Below are positions 43,796 through 56,484 of a DNA stretch of 64,000 nucleotides, in pieces. A program made the translations under genes and the position numbers. Each line of letters starts with the position of its first letter. The stretch's first letter is position 1. The notes under the pieces are model-generated. The model was given only the letters and a program-made list of their open reading frames with translations. It did no database searches and had not been told where the DNA came from. Source of the stretch: Puffinus mauretanicus (Eukaryota > Chordata > Aves > Procellariiformes > Procellariidae); NCBI GenBank assembly GCA_023333565.1, contig JAJKFH010002656.1, forward strand, positions 434,001 to 498,000, given 5' to 3'.

Positions 43796-43813
43796 TGGCA
43801 CCCAACGTGGCAC
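43796..43813 (+). other. Retroviral primer-binding site, tRNA-Lys type
   Basis: TGGCACCCAACGTGGCAC lies just after the LTR and agrees at 15 of 18 positions with the primer-binding site complementary to tRNA-Lys1,2 (TGGCGCCCAACGTGGGGC). The three changes are consistent with age. It fixes the element's orientation and the 5' LTR identity. Confidence 0.82.
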
Positions 43814-44146
43814 TCAAAGGGTTCGAGATAATGACAGATTTGATTGGAATGTTCTAGATCGAATTTATAGCTGTTATTGCTGTTTAGCTATTAATCGGCA
43901 GGCTCCTGTGCTTGCCACAGGGCTTGCTTGCCTCACTGTATATTAAAGTCCAGTGCTCATTAGTGGCTGCTTTTTGCTTTCGCTGCTTGCTGCACTGCCG
44001 CACTGCTGATCATCTCACTGTGCTGTGCCCGGGACAGTTTGATAACAGCAGTGGCCACGTGCCTGGGCTGGCAGCTGGCCAGGGCATCGCTGCTGGTTCT
44101 GTGCTGCTGTACTGGACAGGCTGGGACTCCAGTGTGAACTCGAGTC

Positions 44147-44468
44147 GAAGGGATTGTGACCTGTGGATGAGTCCACGCGGGAGCAGGACACCCCGAAGCG
44201 TCCATGGGTAAGTCCACGCCAGAGCAGGTACATCTCGAAGCTTCTGTGGCCGTGGTTATGTCTGTGCCGCAGCAGGTATACCTCTGAAGGGATTGTGGCC
44301 CAAGGATAAGTCCATGCTGGAGAAGGCACATCTCAAATCATCTGTGGCTGTGGATAAGTCCATGCTGCAGCACGTACACCTTGAAGCATCAGTGGCTGTG
44401 CATGAGGTCATGCTGGACCACCTCAAAGTGTGTGGTGATGGATGAGCCCACGACAGAGCAGGAACCCC
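44147..44468 (+). repeat. Degenerate tandem repeat of about 48 bp in the retrovirus
   Basis: Seven units start at 44147, 44195, 44237, 44286, 44335, 44383 and 44425 (lengths 48, 42, 49, 49, 48, 42 and 44). The approximate unit is GAAGGGATTGTGGCYGTGGA then TAAGTCCATGCTGCAGCAGG then TACACCTC. The units differ by substitutions and small indels. They lie downstream of the primer-binding site in the leader or gag-proximal zone. In intact copies this array could be noncoding or encode a repeated short peptide; here the frame is broken. Confidence 0.85.
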
Positions 44469-45220
44469 TTGTTGCTAGCCAGGCTGGGAGCAAGGGGAGG
44501 AGTTCATTGCAATGTTAAAACCTATGGTCTGGTCCAAAAGGGGTAGGGGTGAAGACTGTAATGGAAGTACCTTTGAATTGTTATAACCCATGATTTGAGT
44601 TGCATGTTAGGGGAATTACTAGAGCAGGAACCACCTGAACCAGTGGAGGACAAGCCTTACAAGAAGCAGTGCAAGTGCAGCACTGACCCAACCTGAGCTG
44701 GCTTTGGTGCCCAGTAACTCCACGGAACACACCACCTCTCCTGTCCTGAGTGACCACCGTAACAGATGGAGCCCAAAGTCACGGACTAAATGAACTCAGT
44801 GGACATGTTGTGCTCATTTTACAGATATTTTACAGGGGTGGCCCATACACCAGGGGAATGGTATCTGTGTATTACATCGAAGGATGGGAAGGGTGATGGT
44901 GGTTAATGAGGATGTATTGGATAGTGTGGGACCTGAGCATGATGTAAATGGTATGGAATAAGAAAAAAAAATGGGGACTGCTAAAAAAGAAGGCATTTGA
45001 GGTGTATGGAGATGTGGTGGAAAACTGGTGGCACCATGGGATTAGAAGACATGAGGAAGGCCTGATGGGGCAGCAGCAAAAGGATCACACAGACCACAGA
45101 GGATACAGCTGGGATTACAGAGGTAAAGACAAGGGAACTTCCATGTAGACCACAAATCCATGGTAAAACAAGCGTTACAGCAGAGCTTGCTTTGTATATA
45201 GCTATGGGAAATGTGAAGCT

Positions 45221-48200
45221 GTGGGACACGCGTTAAAAGCGCTTGAAAGGCATCCTAATGGAAGCCCTGCTTTGTCTTGGATACATACCATGTTACCATT
45301 TAATTGTAAACCTATAAACTCAGCATTTTCAAGAAAGCTCTAAGCATAAAATTATCCAAAATAAAGATAGTCTGTAGAAATCAAACCCAAAATCCGGTCC
45401 CTATGCTTGCTAAAACTAAGTGTTGGATTCTAGGATATTCATTGTCAGCCTGCTACAAGGGATGTTACTGGCTCCTGCTTTACACATTACTAAAGCTGTC
45501 TCTGCCAGCAGGAAGGAAATTCCCGATGGGTTGTTTGGGATGGATATTTTGTTGTATGTATTTGTCCCAAAAGCGGTCACTTCACTATTACAACTCTGAA
45601 ATATTTGAATGGTCTTGCTTTTATATAAGATGACACCAAGCCCTCACAGGAAAAAAAGTATTACATTGTGAGCTGAGAGGTCAAGGATTAATATTGGTGG
45701 AAAAATACTACTCAGAATGGTGAGAAGCAGGAGTTGTCTGGACAGTGTCATATCCTTGAGTCGCTGTACCCCGGTGCGGAGCAGACGCAAGAGTCAGGAG
45801 ACCAGTTCCTCATCTATCCTGCCAACAGAGTTCTATGCAGTGGACCAAATTGGACAGATCCAAAATGAAGAAGGCTATTTTGACACACTACTGGTAACTG
45901 GAACAGATCTTTAGTACCAGTCCCAGGCAACTGCAGGTAGCAACACCGCAAATGCTGAGTCCAGAAAGGGCCACTGGATATCTATTTCACATACAACAAA
46001 GCGACAAATGTTTCCCCAAGTCCTGTAATACTTTGTACAAAAAGTACACAAATATGACAGACAAGTAGTGGAGGATGGCACCAGTGCTTTAAATCCCTGC
46101 CACTGCAAGGTGCTGGTCAAACAACCAGTCGAGCCTAGAAAGCACGTCGGTATTCACACTTTAGAGGGGCAGCAACCCGTCTCCCGCAGCCACTCCTGCC
46201 TGCAGGAATGCACCTCCCTGACCCCAGGCTGGGGATCAGGTTAACCTGGCACACACAAGCAAGGCTCACCAGCTTTTGGAGTTATTTTTGCAGTGGTATG
46301 GAACCTAATTTGAGGTCTATAGATCTGATTATTCATATATTTCTATTGCCAAGCATGAATACCAGATAAATAAAGGTTCCATCTGTGAAGAATTCCAGAC
46401 CTGACAGCTTTAAGGCAAAGTTTCAGACTTCTTGTTGCCCCCGAATGCAAGGTTTCTGTGCTATGAAGACACATGGCTAGTGTCAGCTTAGCTCAAACTT
46501 AAACTTCCTATCTACCCCTTGATTTTATTCATGCTGTGGACTACTAAAGCAGCTTATATTTTACAGTAAAGTCCTTTAAATTGCATGTCTAATCCTAATC
46601 TTTTCTGAATTCATTCTATCTCCTTTATAATTTCCCCTTAATGGCATACAAGTTAGAAGAAAATAAAATAAAACCTCAAACCAAAAAAACCAAACATCCT
46701 CATTTCCTTAAAACGACAACGCTACTTTGCTTGTGAAGTAGGTAAGCACAAGAAGCTTCTGATCCTCAGCACTGCAGGGGTTGTAACGCCACTAATTACA
46801 CAGGAGTTATGTGATTAGAGCAGGGGAGCAATGCAATGCTGAAACAAGCCTGTCAGGGGCAGGATTTTACCCTTGAATAAATTTGTGTTGCTTTCAAGAA
46901 AGAAGGAATTACACGGATATAAAGGAGGAAAGTCTGTAGCAGTTTGTTGCTGTATGTGAGATATATTTTTAAAATATAGCAATTGCAATATTTTAGAAAA
47001 AAAGAATCTAAGTTAGAATAAGTGTGAAAGAGGACTCTACCTCATTTTCACTCGAAAAATACATGGGATGTACTTGGCATGTTGATTTTCTTAATTTAGA
47101 CATAGCAGAAAACAGAATGCTCACGCATGACTCTTCTGATACAGGAAAACCCTTTGGAAACTGGTGTTTTGTGAGAAGAAATTTCTTATGGAGACTATCT
47201 AGTCTGTTTTCAACTGTTTTGCTTTAAAGAAAAATGAAAAAACCAATTGTTCTCAAAGACAAATTTAGCTTCCATAGCATATTATTTCAGCATTGGAAAC
47301 TACTTTTAATTTAGGAACATCCAAGCTCTCCAATTATTAAATGTCTTCATGTGGACAGTGCCCGAGTGAGGATATCTCAGAACTGGTATAGAAGACAAGA
47401 TTGTGAGAAGAGACAAGCTGAAAGCAAATGGGCAGGGGGTGGAAATCAAGCCATTAAGGTTTTTCTCGTAAAGTAACGACTTCAAACACTTCAAAGTCCT
47501 TCTCTCTTTGATTATAACCAGGACTGAATACTTTGTGTAACCTCCTTCTACTGCTGATACTTGTAATAAGTGAAAAGGAGCAAGACTGCAAAGTGATTTT
47601 GATTTTGTAGAACTTCATTAATCATTTAAATGGAAACAAAGACATTCACATCCAGCCTCATTGTGTTCCCATTGGCAAGAACTGTCAAGCCTTGAACAGT
47701 TACTCCAGGTTTGGCTCCTCTCATATTATAACAGCCTCGGCACCAAATACTTTGCAATGGAAATTAGTCACTTACTACAACAGTGGAATGAAAAGGATCT
47801 GTATGATTTGGATTTTCTCCAAACCACAATTAAACTTCAAAAAAAAAAAAAAAACCAAGCCAATTTTCTCCAGTGGAAAAAAGCATACATTATTCATTTC
47901 TTCCTGTATTGTTCAGCTCCAGATTTTGGGGATGGGGGGGTTCTTTCTCTGTTCTAGGTTTTAGTAATCATAGTGCTTTTGATTTAGTGCCCTCTTCTGC
48001 TTGATAATGTGAGTGCATGTTGCCCAACGGTTAATTATCCTCAGTTATCTCTCACTGGAGAATAACATTTCCCAGTAACTAGTGAGAAAGAAAATAGCCT
48101 TATGCAGGAAGAAACAAGCCAGAAAAAAAAAATCACATTATAGAAAGGTTATCAATGAATCTCCACAGACCTCAGTAATTTAATTTAATTTAATTACAGA

Positions 48201-51200
48201 GAGGGAAAGAGAAAGAGGAAATACGATCTTGATACAGATTACTGTCTCTCCTCTCCCACTTATTCTCTATATTTTCTCCTTTAATTGAATTGGTTTGCAT
48301 AGTGCAGTCAATGCCGAACTGAGAAGACAAAGTACAGGCAGCCGAACTTACTGAGACAAAGCATGGAAACTATAGCAATGTTATAACACTTTTCCTAGGG
48401 CACAAGCAGAGCTCACACAGATCTTTTGAAAGATCATTAAGTCATGAAGGTTTAAAATAAGGAAAAATATTTAACACTAAACAAGCAAGATTTTTAGGTA
48501 ATTAAGAGACACTGAACCTGCACACATGAAGCTGATACAAATAATTAACCGCAAACAGCCTTTCAGAGCTTGCTAAAGCCACCATTTGAGTTTGGTAACA
48601 TGTCAAGAGGAAGCGGAGAACATTTGCAGATAGCTAAACCTCTAAGCAAATCATGCTGTTTCAACAACCTGTTAAATTACCTGTGGTTCAAGCAAACAGC
48701 AGGAACAACTCCTGCACAGAAACCTCCAGTTTTAGCCCTTCTTCCCATCCCAATAAAATTGGAGGAGGCAAGATCTCCCACAGCATCCCAAACAAAGGAG
48801 TAAAGACTGGAATGCAGGAGAATCCAATTTCCCATGATGACGTTTGATGCCTGTCGCTCTGGCATAGACCTTATTTCCATCATTCTGCACACCTTCCATC
48901 TTCTGCAGCCGGTGAGCAGGGCAAGAGGAAAGCGTGCAACCAAGAAATACCTTTCCTAAGAGCAGCACTGTCTGTTTGGCAAGGGGAGCAGCACTCTATG
49001 GAAATGAGCTCCGCCACGGGCAGCAGACCGAGCGACATTAGCTCCCATGTCCTTTCACACAAAAATGCCTTCTGTCCCTGCACGTCTCCCCCCACTCCAT
49101 ACGTGCCTGTGCCCTCTGAGCTCTGCTCCTGCAGCGCTGCTGGCTCAGTCTGTCACCCCCCAACTACCAGAAGAGAGGAAACAGCATCTGCAGTGGCTGA
49201 TGACGGCCACCAAAGCGCTACTCAGCTGCATCGTATATGTGCATTTGCTCATCTGCTGGCAAACACAACAAAATAAGCTACTGATCTCCTCAGTCATCAC
49301 TCAGCTGATAGGAACTTTGTGTCCCTCCCACCTCTCTGGTAAAACAGAAGTTGGGGTTGGCTAGTTAATTCAAAATTTCTGAGGCAGACAAAAGGAGAGA
49401 GACCAATAGGTGGGGGAAAAAGCACAGCCTCAGTTCTTGGCTTGGTTTGGGTTCGTTGTGGTTTTGTGGGTTGGTTTTTTTCCAGAAAAAACAGACAAAA
49501 CCCAGTATTTCATCACATCATCAAAGCTTGCTGCACAGGCACGAGAAATCTTTCTTAAATATTTCACTCAGATTTTCCAAATTTTGAGTACCAAGTTGCA
49601 GTTTGAATGATCTTTTTAAGTAATTATTTTATGTTTTTAAGAAGCAAATGAAAATAAAATTTAAATTCTATACTGGCATCAACACGGGCAAAGAGTAAAA
49701 CTGAAACCGTTAGATGGACTTCATCTGTCTCCAGCATTTCAGCTCAGCGAATTGCTGCTAGCAGCAACAGGCTGTCACCCTTCACGTGAACTAGCGCTAG
49801 AGGGAGGTGAAACGCTTTGCCGGCTGATTTCACAGACACTTTCTGACTGCAGAGGAGCAATTTGCAGTTTGGACAAATTAAGGAATCTCAAGTTTTACTC
49901 TGAGCTTTGAAGCGTATTGTCAAGAACAAACCTTTTCCCCCATCTCCTTTAGTCTTGCATTATGTCTGCTCTCTGCTGTGATCTTGTTCTCCTTAATGAG
50001 CCAATATTCTTTTACCATTTTCTATGGTTCATCACAGCCTTTGTGCAGCAACTCAAACATTCACTTTTCTGGAGGTGAAGGACAGAAAAATATTCATCTA
50101 TGTGGTAATTAGACTCCATACTAGCGTGACTGATAAAAGTGATCAATGGTGGCTAGGGACCACCTAAACCAGTAAGACATGGAATTTCCGATTAAGCAAC
50201 AAGGCATTCTGCATGCGGTTATTGGCTATTTATTTTGAAGAGCAGCCCTCTGTGAATTGCGAAATATCTCTGTTGTTAATCTAGGATAATCAAGTGCCAA
50301 AGCAGACCATGCTGTGCTACATGTCATCACAGCTGGAGTTTATAATATATTCCTAGTTCCTTTGGCCTTCAAGAGTAGTGGCTTTTTTTGGGGGGTGGGG
50401 GGAAGGATTCTGATATGAAGAATCCTGTACAGGCTATCCCGGGACTCTTGCATTTTTTAAAATCAGAAAGATTAAAAGCATTGGAAAGCACATCATAGGT
50501 TGTGCTTCAATTCTTCAGGTATCTGTTCCCAAGGGCTAATGTATTTTGCCAAGTACCAGAGCAGTGACAGGGAGATAAAGGGACAGTCAGCAAAGCCTAC
50601 AGTTTCAGAAATCCTACTGCCAGCGACAGAAATAAGAAACAGTTTCTTTCACTGGAAATTAGTGAAAATGAGGAAATGGAACATTTAAGAGTATGCATCC
50701 ATCATAGGAGGTTTAATCTACCAGATAAATAAAGATAGACTCTCATCCAACAAAATATCAGTCTAAGACTTTTATTCCAGTAGCTTTGTCCACAAAAATT
50801 GCTTTTAATCACAGTGGCTTTATTCTTTAAGCAGAAGGCTGTGGTGTGGCTTCTCGAAGCTCAGGAGCCTGATTTTGCCTCTGCATTATTCCAGTTATTC
50901 CTAAGCAGGTACAGGGGCAATAGGCTGTATTTTTGTTGGAATACTATTATAATTTGCTTTACAGTGGGGGAAGAAGCATGTGTTGCTTTGTGCCATGGGT
51001 AGGAATGTCATAGGAATGCTGTAATTTCCCTTTCACCATTTTTCCAAAGTTCTGCTTGAAGAGAAAGCAGTCAGATACACCTTATAATTCACACTTTCTA
51101 TATAAATTGTGTAAAATATACCTTATTTGGCCCTGGTTTAGAATTATCGCCATTCTGCGATGCTTTTTAGCAGGTGGGGTTCTCAGTAAAAATTTTGTAG

Positions 51201-54186
51201 CGGATGCGCACTCCTGCACATGCCCACAGCACAATGGAGCGTTAGGGGAACAGTGTCATGCAAACCCATTATTCATTATACATTTTTTTACTAAGATAAT
51301 ACTAACAAGACAAGATTATTTAGCTATTCTGTTCTTTATTAGTCCCTAAGAATCCTTGTCCATTTGAACACCTGTGGCATAGCCTTCCACGGAGATTTTG
51401 CTGGCCATCTGCAAGCGTTCGGAGAGGAGTTTTACCATAGCCTAAATCGCTCGTGATTCGTACAAGAGTGTTCTCGCAAACCTCCGTGGTGTTATGCCAC
51501 CGCTGCATGTCACGGCTAAGACAGAACAACACAGAAAGACTACAGCAAGCTGAGTAGGGTTTGGTAGGAACGGAGCCCAGCACCCCCCAGGTAGGAGCCA
51601 CTACTTCGATCAATGATGATAACTTCAACCGGTGTTATTTTGATTTTCATAAAGTACCTATTGCTACTACTTGCAAATGGGTTTTGTTCTCAAAGCAGGA
51701 GCCTTAAAAATGTTTACTCCTGGATGTTACTGTGCAAGGAAGGGTAGCATCTAAAATGTTTATGCAGGAGGAAAACTAGATCTTGTACATCCAAATGTCC
51801 TATGCTTACAATTGCAAATCCAAACTTGAGAGCAAACAAGGTTGTTATTTTCCCTGTGACCCAATTTAAAAATAGTAACAGGTAATTTTTATAAGATTTT
51901 AACTTAATTAAAACGTTTTACTTACATTTTAGCATGGAATGTTACAATGGTATAATTATGCACCACAGTTTGGACCAAAAGTAAGACATCAATGTACATA
52001 ATGAGACAACAAAGACCTAAAACGAGTTCACCTGACATGGTTGCAGTTAAATCTACTGCTTCTCTTAGCACGTGTATTTATTACATGCTGGGTGGTGCTG
52101 TGACAGTTATTACTGGATGCTACTTTCTAAAGCAGAGATGTTAATCACAGAAGCGTCTCTCTAACCAACTTAAATCGTATTGGGTTGTCTGTCGCAGCAA
52201 TGAATACTGGTCCTAATGAGCAGTGTGTGGCATGACAAATTGCACAATTTCTTTTATGTCTCCAAGGAAGAGTATGAGGTTTCGCACAGGAATCAGCTGG
52301 TTGACTGCCACAAATATTTCCATTAAACTTTTCAAAGGCTTCAGCACTGCTTACTGGGAAAAAGAAAAAAGAATCTGGTTTAGAGGAAGCAACAATACGT
52401 GATGTTTAGCGACAGACTTGATTAATCAGGTCTTTTGCAAACATTCAAAGCAAACTGTAAATTTGACTGCAGGTTATCAGTTCAGTGAATTACAGCATGT
52501 AAACAGTACTGCTGTGTAAATCATGCTTATCTGATGGCTTGTGAAAACTCGCTCTGCTACCACCACCTAAGCCCAATTTCAAGGAATCCCTCATCTATAC
52601 CTGAGCCGCGTCGCTCAGGTAGAAATGAATTCCCCTGCATGCTGGACATATTCCACTAAGCTTTACTTCTACAAATAGTTACTTGCTTAACTTTAAGCAC
52701 GAGGTAAACCAATTGTGTTTGCTGAGATTACCGATATAAGCGGCTTCATAGCAGTGTGAATTTGGGGCCAACAGCCACACACAGTACAACTGCTGTACTC
52801 TGAAAAGAAAGGGGAACAATAGTAATATTCTGACTCAGGCATGCTCTCGGCATCAATTCAATGCTTCAGCCGAGGATTTCATCCATTACTACTACTTCTA
52901 TCCCTTCACCCAATAATTAGTATTTTTTTAACAAGTTAACTGGATACTGATTTGATTCTCACATCAACGTTCTTGTGATTTTTTTTTTCCTTTGAATTTC
53001 TTAGAAAATATCATGAGTTTTAATGCAAACTTAAAGTTAAGGTCCATATCCTAAAGTGCTTACAATCAAAACATACACTAAAAAAAAAAAAATTCTTTCC
53101 TGACTGGGAATGCACTGTGGCTCTTGACTTGTAAATTGGAAGAAGTCAGCCAGCAATCTTCTAGCACTAAGTAGTAAAATGTTCTATAAACCTTTTTTCC
53201 CCCCAACAAGATCAAATTGGAACTCAGCAAGAGACCCTTTTTGTAACCTTGTGATGCTATATTCATAAAAAGTAATTGTTTTGTCAAAAAGAGCCCAAGC
53301 AGTTTAAGCAGAATTCAGTGGACCTGTATTCTGGTAGCAGATTCATCTATTTTTCACCTACTTTCAATTTGTTCCATCAAAGGTGCTTCCTACAGCTTGC
53401 CTTCTCTCCCACTCCCACCCCTTTCAGTTACTGTCTCTGCCTTCATTAAGTGATTTGGCTATATTGGGTATTTGTTGTCTAAATCAAAATCTGGAATAAC
53501 AATGCAACAATTTTTAGGATTGCAAGACATTTACAAGGAAAAAAAGAGACTCCTAATTCTATTGCTTTCTCTATATCACTGCATTTATGTGTCCCAGAGT
53601 GGAGAGAATTTCTTGGTAACTTATTTTTCTGATGTGATATCCTCAGGTGCTCTTAGCTTTCACTTTGAGCACAAATAACAGCTTTGAGAGGCACACGCTT
53701 GCGGCTTTTCTGCACATCTCACCTACATGCATTAAATATCTCTTCCCCTTCACATCGTTATTCCCAGTAAAACACAAAAATTCTATTAGGAAGAGGAACA
53801 TATCTTACACTAGCATTTTGTAAATTAGTTTATAATTGTGGGGTTGGCTTTGCTTTGATTTTTTTTTCCTTAGTTTTGAATGCTAAAACAACATGGAAAA
53901 AGACCATGCAGTTTACAATATTTACCTTTTATTACAAGAAGATAAGAGGCATTACCTTATTTTATATTGCAGTGGATGACGGAATAAGCAAACATGCATT
54001 TGCAAAGGACTCTGAACATAACGATAAGGTTGGAGAAGTGTATTTAGTACATACGTTTTGAGGATGCAATGAAAAATAACTTCCTTTGCTCCATTTCCTT
54101 CTCCTCTTGCACCAGTGCTCCAAGAATTAGTGTATGAATTGTTAACTAGCAGCAAAAATAATTTTGAGAATTCCTGACCTGGGAGG
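45221..54186. other. Intergenic region, no gene recognised
   Basis: AT-rich sequence between the retrovirus and the MGARP-like gene. Seen: a (TTTAA)n tract near 48177-48196 and poly(A) runs. A possible degraded coding relic at about 45700-46140 has open stretches in two frames interrupted by stops. A GC-richer patch lies at about 48880-49330. None has enough support to be called a gene. Confidence 0.5.
48177..48196 (+). repeat. (TTTAA)n microsatellite
   Basis: About four copies of TTTAA/AATTT, intergenic. Confidence 0.9.
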
Positions 54187-54192
54187 TTTATT
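54187..54192 (-). terminator. Candidate poly(A) signal of the MGARP-like gene
   Basis: AATAAA on the minus strand lies about 750 bases 3' of the stop codon at 54941. It is only a candidate; other AT-rich hexamers exist nearby. Confidence 0.3.
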
Positions 54193-54332
54193 TGCTCAAC
54201 TTTCAATTGTTTCTATTCTAGTTAATATCTTTTCTACCAAGATTCATGTTCATATTTCAGCCAAACTTTTTATTCCCTCAGGTTTCTATCACCATCTTAC
54301 AGTCCATTTTGGAAAACAGAGTCACAGGGAGT

Positions 54333-54445
54333 AGCAAAATAGTAAGAATATTGTGGACAACATTTTCTATTATATAAAGTAATAAAGCCAAGTGAGCAAG
54401 ATACCAGCAAAATAGTAAGAATATTCTATTCAACATTTTTCATTA
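54333..54445 (+). repeat. Imperfect tandem duplication, period 73
   Basis: AGCAAAATAGTAAGAATATT occurs at 54333 and again at 54406, followed in both copies by related CAACATTTT sequence. It looks like an old local duplication beyond the 3' end of the MGARP-like gene. Confidence 0.85.
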
Positions 54446-54940
54446 GCATAAACTAGAAGTGCAGAGAGACTAATTGTGAAAAAATGGCTTTAAAAAGAAC
54501 AGTCCAGAGAAGGTTACAACTTCAACGTGTTTACACTGAGGATAACAAGAGAAGAGTTCACTTGTATAAGGCAATAATCCAGAAGTCCAGTATCTATATA
54601 ATTTAAATCAATGTCCAAAGAACACTGTTTGCCTAGAAGAAAGTTACAGCTCTTGGGTCTTTATCCAGTTTGCATGGGACTAAGATAAAGCCATAAATAA
54701 ATACCCAGCGTGACAACTGATCAAGTTTTGCTCCCTAGCCTTTAAAAGATGCCAGCAATGGTTCCCAAACAGTAAGAAATACTTCAGTTAAGTTCTTTTT
54801 TGCAGTGTAGTTGTTGGGAGCAGAAATACAAATCATCAGAGCGCATGTGCAGACTTACCACATGCTGCAATTGCCACTAACTGAGAAAAAAAGAAAGGTG
54901 AAGAGTGGGAAACCACATGCTGCAATTGTACTGTGTACCT

Positions 54941-54987
54941 TTAGGGTTCCTTAGCAACTTCTTCAGGTGTCTTCTCCTCCACAGAAA
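54941..54987 (-). CDS. MGARP: MGARP-like terminal coding exon
   Basis: After the acceptor CCATTTTCAG the minus strand reads, once the split codon is completed, VSVEEKTPEEVAKEP and a TAA stop (54943-54941). It is short, acidic and lysine-rich. It joins exon 55700-55858 in phase (one base plus two). The gene name is an inference: MGARP, a mitochondrial Glu-rich protein, is the expected neighbour of ELF2 in this orientation, and the composition fits, but this short tail has no diagnostic motif. Confidence 0.6.
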
Positions 54988-55064
54988 CTGAAAATGGAGA
55001 CAAAACACCAATGAGAAACATTGGAAACAACTTATTCGACGACAAATAGTCAAGTAAGTTGTTT

Positions 55065-55096
55065 CCTTTAATCCAAAGGATCCTTTGGACTAAAGG
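55065..55096. repeat. Near-perfect 32-bp palindrome
   Basis: CCTTTAATCCAAAGGA is followed directly by TCCTTTGGACTAAAGG, its reverse complement except for one mismatched pair. It has no loop and is centred on GGATCC. It sits in the intron between the last two MGARP-like exons. Confidence 0.93.
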
Positions 55097-55699
55097 GATA
55101 CAATTTACAAAGTCATATTAGGTACACAGACATTTTTCCTTTTAGTTTTAAATTCTATCGGTAAAAGAGTTTAGACGTCAAACTTCTAAACTCCTTTGAA
55201 AATCTCCGCAATGATGATTTTAACACACATTTTTCTTTGCATTCAATTATATCATTCTTCAATAGCAATATAAGATCATTTATAGCTTCACTGAAACACT
55301 GTAAGGTTTATAAATATTACGTGCTCTATATTTTTCTTTACAGCAATGTAATTTAAGAAAATTCTATCTTTCAAATTAAGTCAGATGTTAAAAAAGTGTG
55401 TTACATCATATGCAGCACAAGGGAGAATTTCTTGTTCTTAATGAACTTTACATCTAGCCACTTAGCAGGGCGCTGAGCTCAAAACACCCCCGCGATCCAA
55501 CTGAGCAATACCTATTTCTACTGCGTGACATATAATTTCAAAACTAAATTTTCTGCTAACGCTATGATGCCAAACACAGTCATTGCTAGCAGCCACATTG
55601 CATCACTTGAGTTGTGCATGCTCTTGCAGCTTTTCAGTGCAAACAGCCATTAGTGCTCTTCAGAGACAAAACATTTCAGACCCAGCTGTACTCTTGCAC

Positions 55700-55858
55700 C
55701 TTCTGAAGTTTGCCCCGACTCCTCAGCATCAACGTCCTGGCTCCTTGAGGATGTGTCAGAAATCTCTTGAGCTGCTGAGGCTACTTCTTCCTTGACACTG
55801 TCTAAGTTTTCCTCGTGGGTAGAAGAAGCTGCAACATCCAAGACTTCACTCACAGTTT
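55700..55858 (-). CDS. MGARP: MGARP-like acidic exon
   Basis: The exon reads ETVSEVLDVAASSTHEENL, DSVKEEVASAAQEISDTSSR and SQDVDAEESGQTSE, with the first Glu codon shared with the upstream exon. The acceptor is GATTCATAG and the donor GAAG|GTGCAA (weak). Length 159 nt, phase 1 at both ends. Glu, Ser, Ala and Val dominate and the sequence is probably disordered, like the C-terminal tail of MGARP (also called HUMMR/OSAP), an inner-membrane protein linked to mitochondrial distribution and steroid-producing cells. Orientation and position right of ELF2 agree with mammalian gene order. Confident as an exon, moderate as MGARP. Confidence 0.65.
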
Positions 55859-56440
55859 CTATGAATCAAATTAGAGAGATAATTGTCTTGTCTTTTCATT
55901 CACCGGCATAAATGAGGGTGAGCAGTCAAGGCTCACAAAGCATGAAGTACCTGCCTAACGTACATGTCTGAAGGAACTGAAGACAACGGGATCTATCAGA
56001 TGATTAAATTTTATCATGCAAATAAAAGTTTGCAGGTGGAATTCCAGGGAAATCTGACTCTTCCCAACCCTGGGGCAGAAAACTATAAACATGAGCTATT
56101 TTTATGTCTTTAGACAAAGGTGAGTATTCTCTAACATGTATATTCTCTTGCAGATACCCTCATTTTATTTTCTGATTTCTGTCAAACTATTAATGATGTG
56201 CAAGATACTAAAAGTAAAGTTTCCGTGGAAATAATCCTAGTCTGATCAACACCATAGGACATTACACATACACTCCATATAACCTTGCAAAGATGTCACA
56301 GGTAGCTTTCATGTAGAAATACCCTAACATCAGGCTGAAGGTTCAGGCTGCGATTCCAGTGCAGCATGATGGCCAACTAGCCATTTTTCAATACTCCTTA
56401 AGGATAAAGCAATCTCTCGGTATAAAAAGTCTGTAATAGG

Positions 56441-56484
56441 TAATATGTCTATATACAGATATATAATATGTCTATATACAGATA
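56441..56484 (+). repeat. Tandem duplication, period 23
   Basis: TAATATGTCTATATACAGAT occurs at 56441 and 56464. It lies in an intron just 3' of the exon ending at 56558 (minus strand). Confidence 0.9.

Larger units (their letters stand above)
43446..45220 (+). mobile_element. Truncated endogenous retrovirus (LTR plus leader/internal part)
   Basis: The left part is an LTR of a family I recognise from bird genomes. It has a CRE-like TGACGTCA (43457-43464), a degenerate TATA box CATGTAAA (about 43472), the characteristic GATGGCGTTTGTCTTCCC block, a decayed poly(A) signal ATTGAA (about 43660), and the CTTAGTTGCCGGC block. It is followed by a primer-binding site (43796-43813). The internal part carries a 48-bp tandem repeat, then further sequence that looks like the same family to about 45.2 kb. 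No intact gag, pol or env frame is present and no 3' LTR was found, so this is a dead, deleted copy. The exact 5' edge of the LTR and the right edge of the element are uncertain. Confidence 0.8.
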
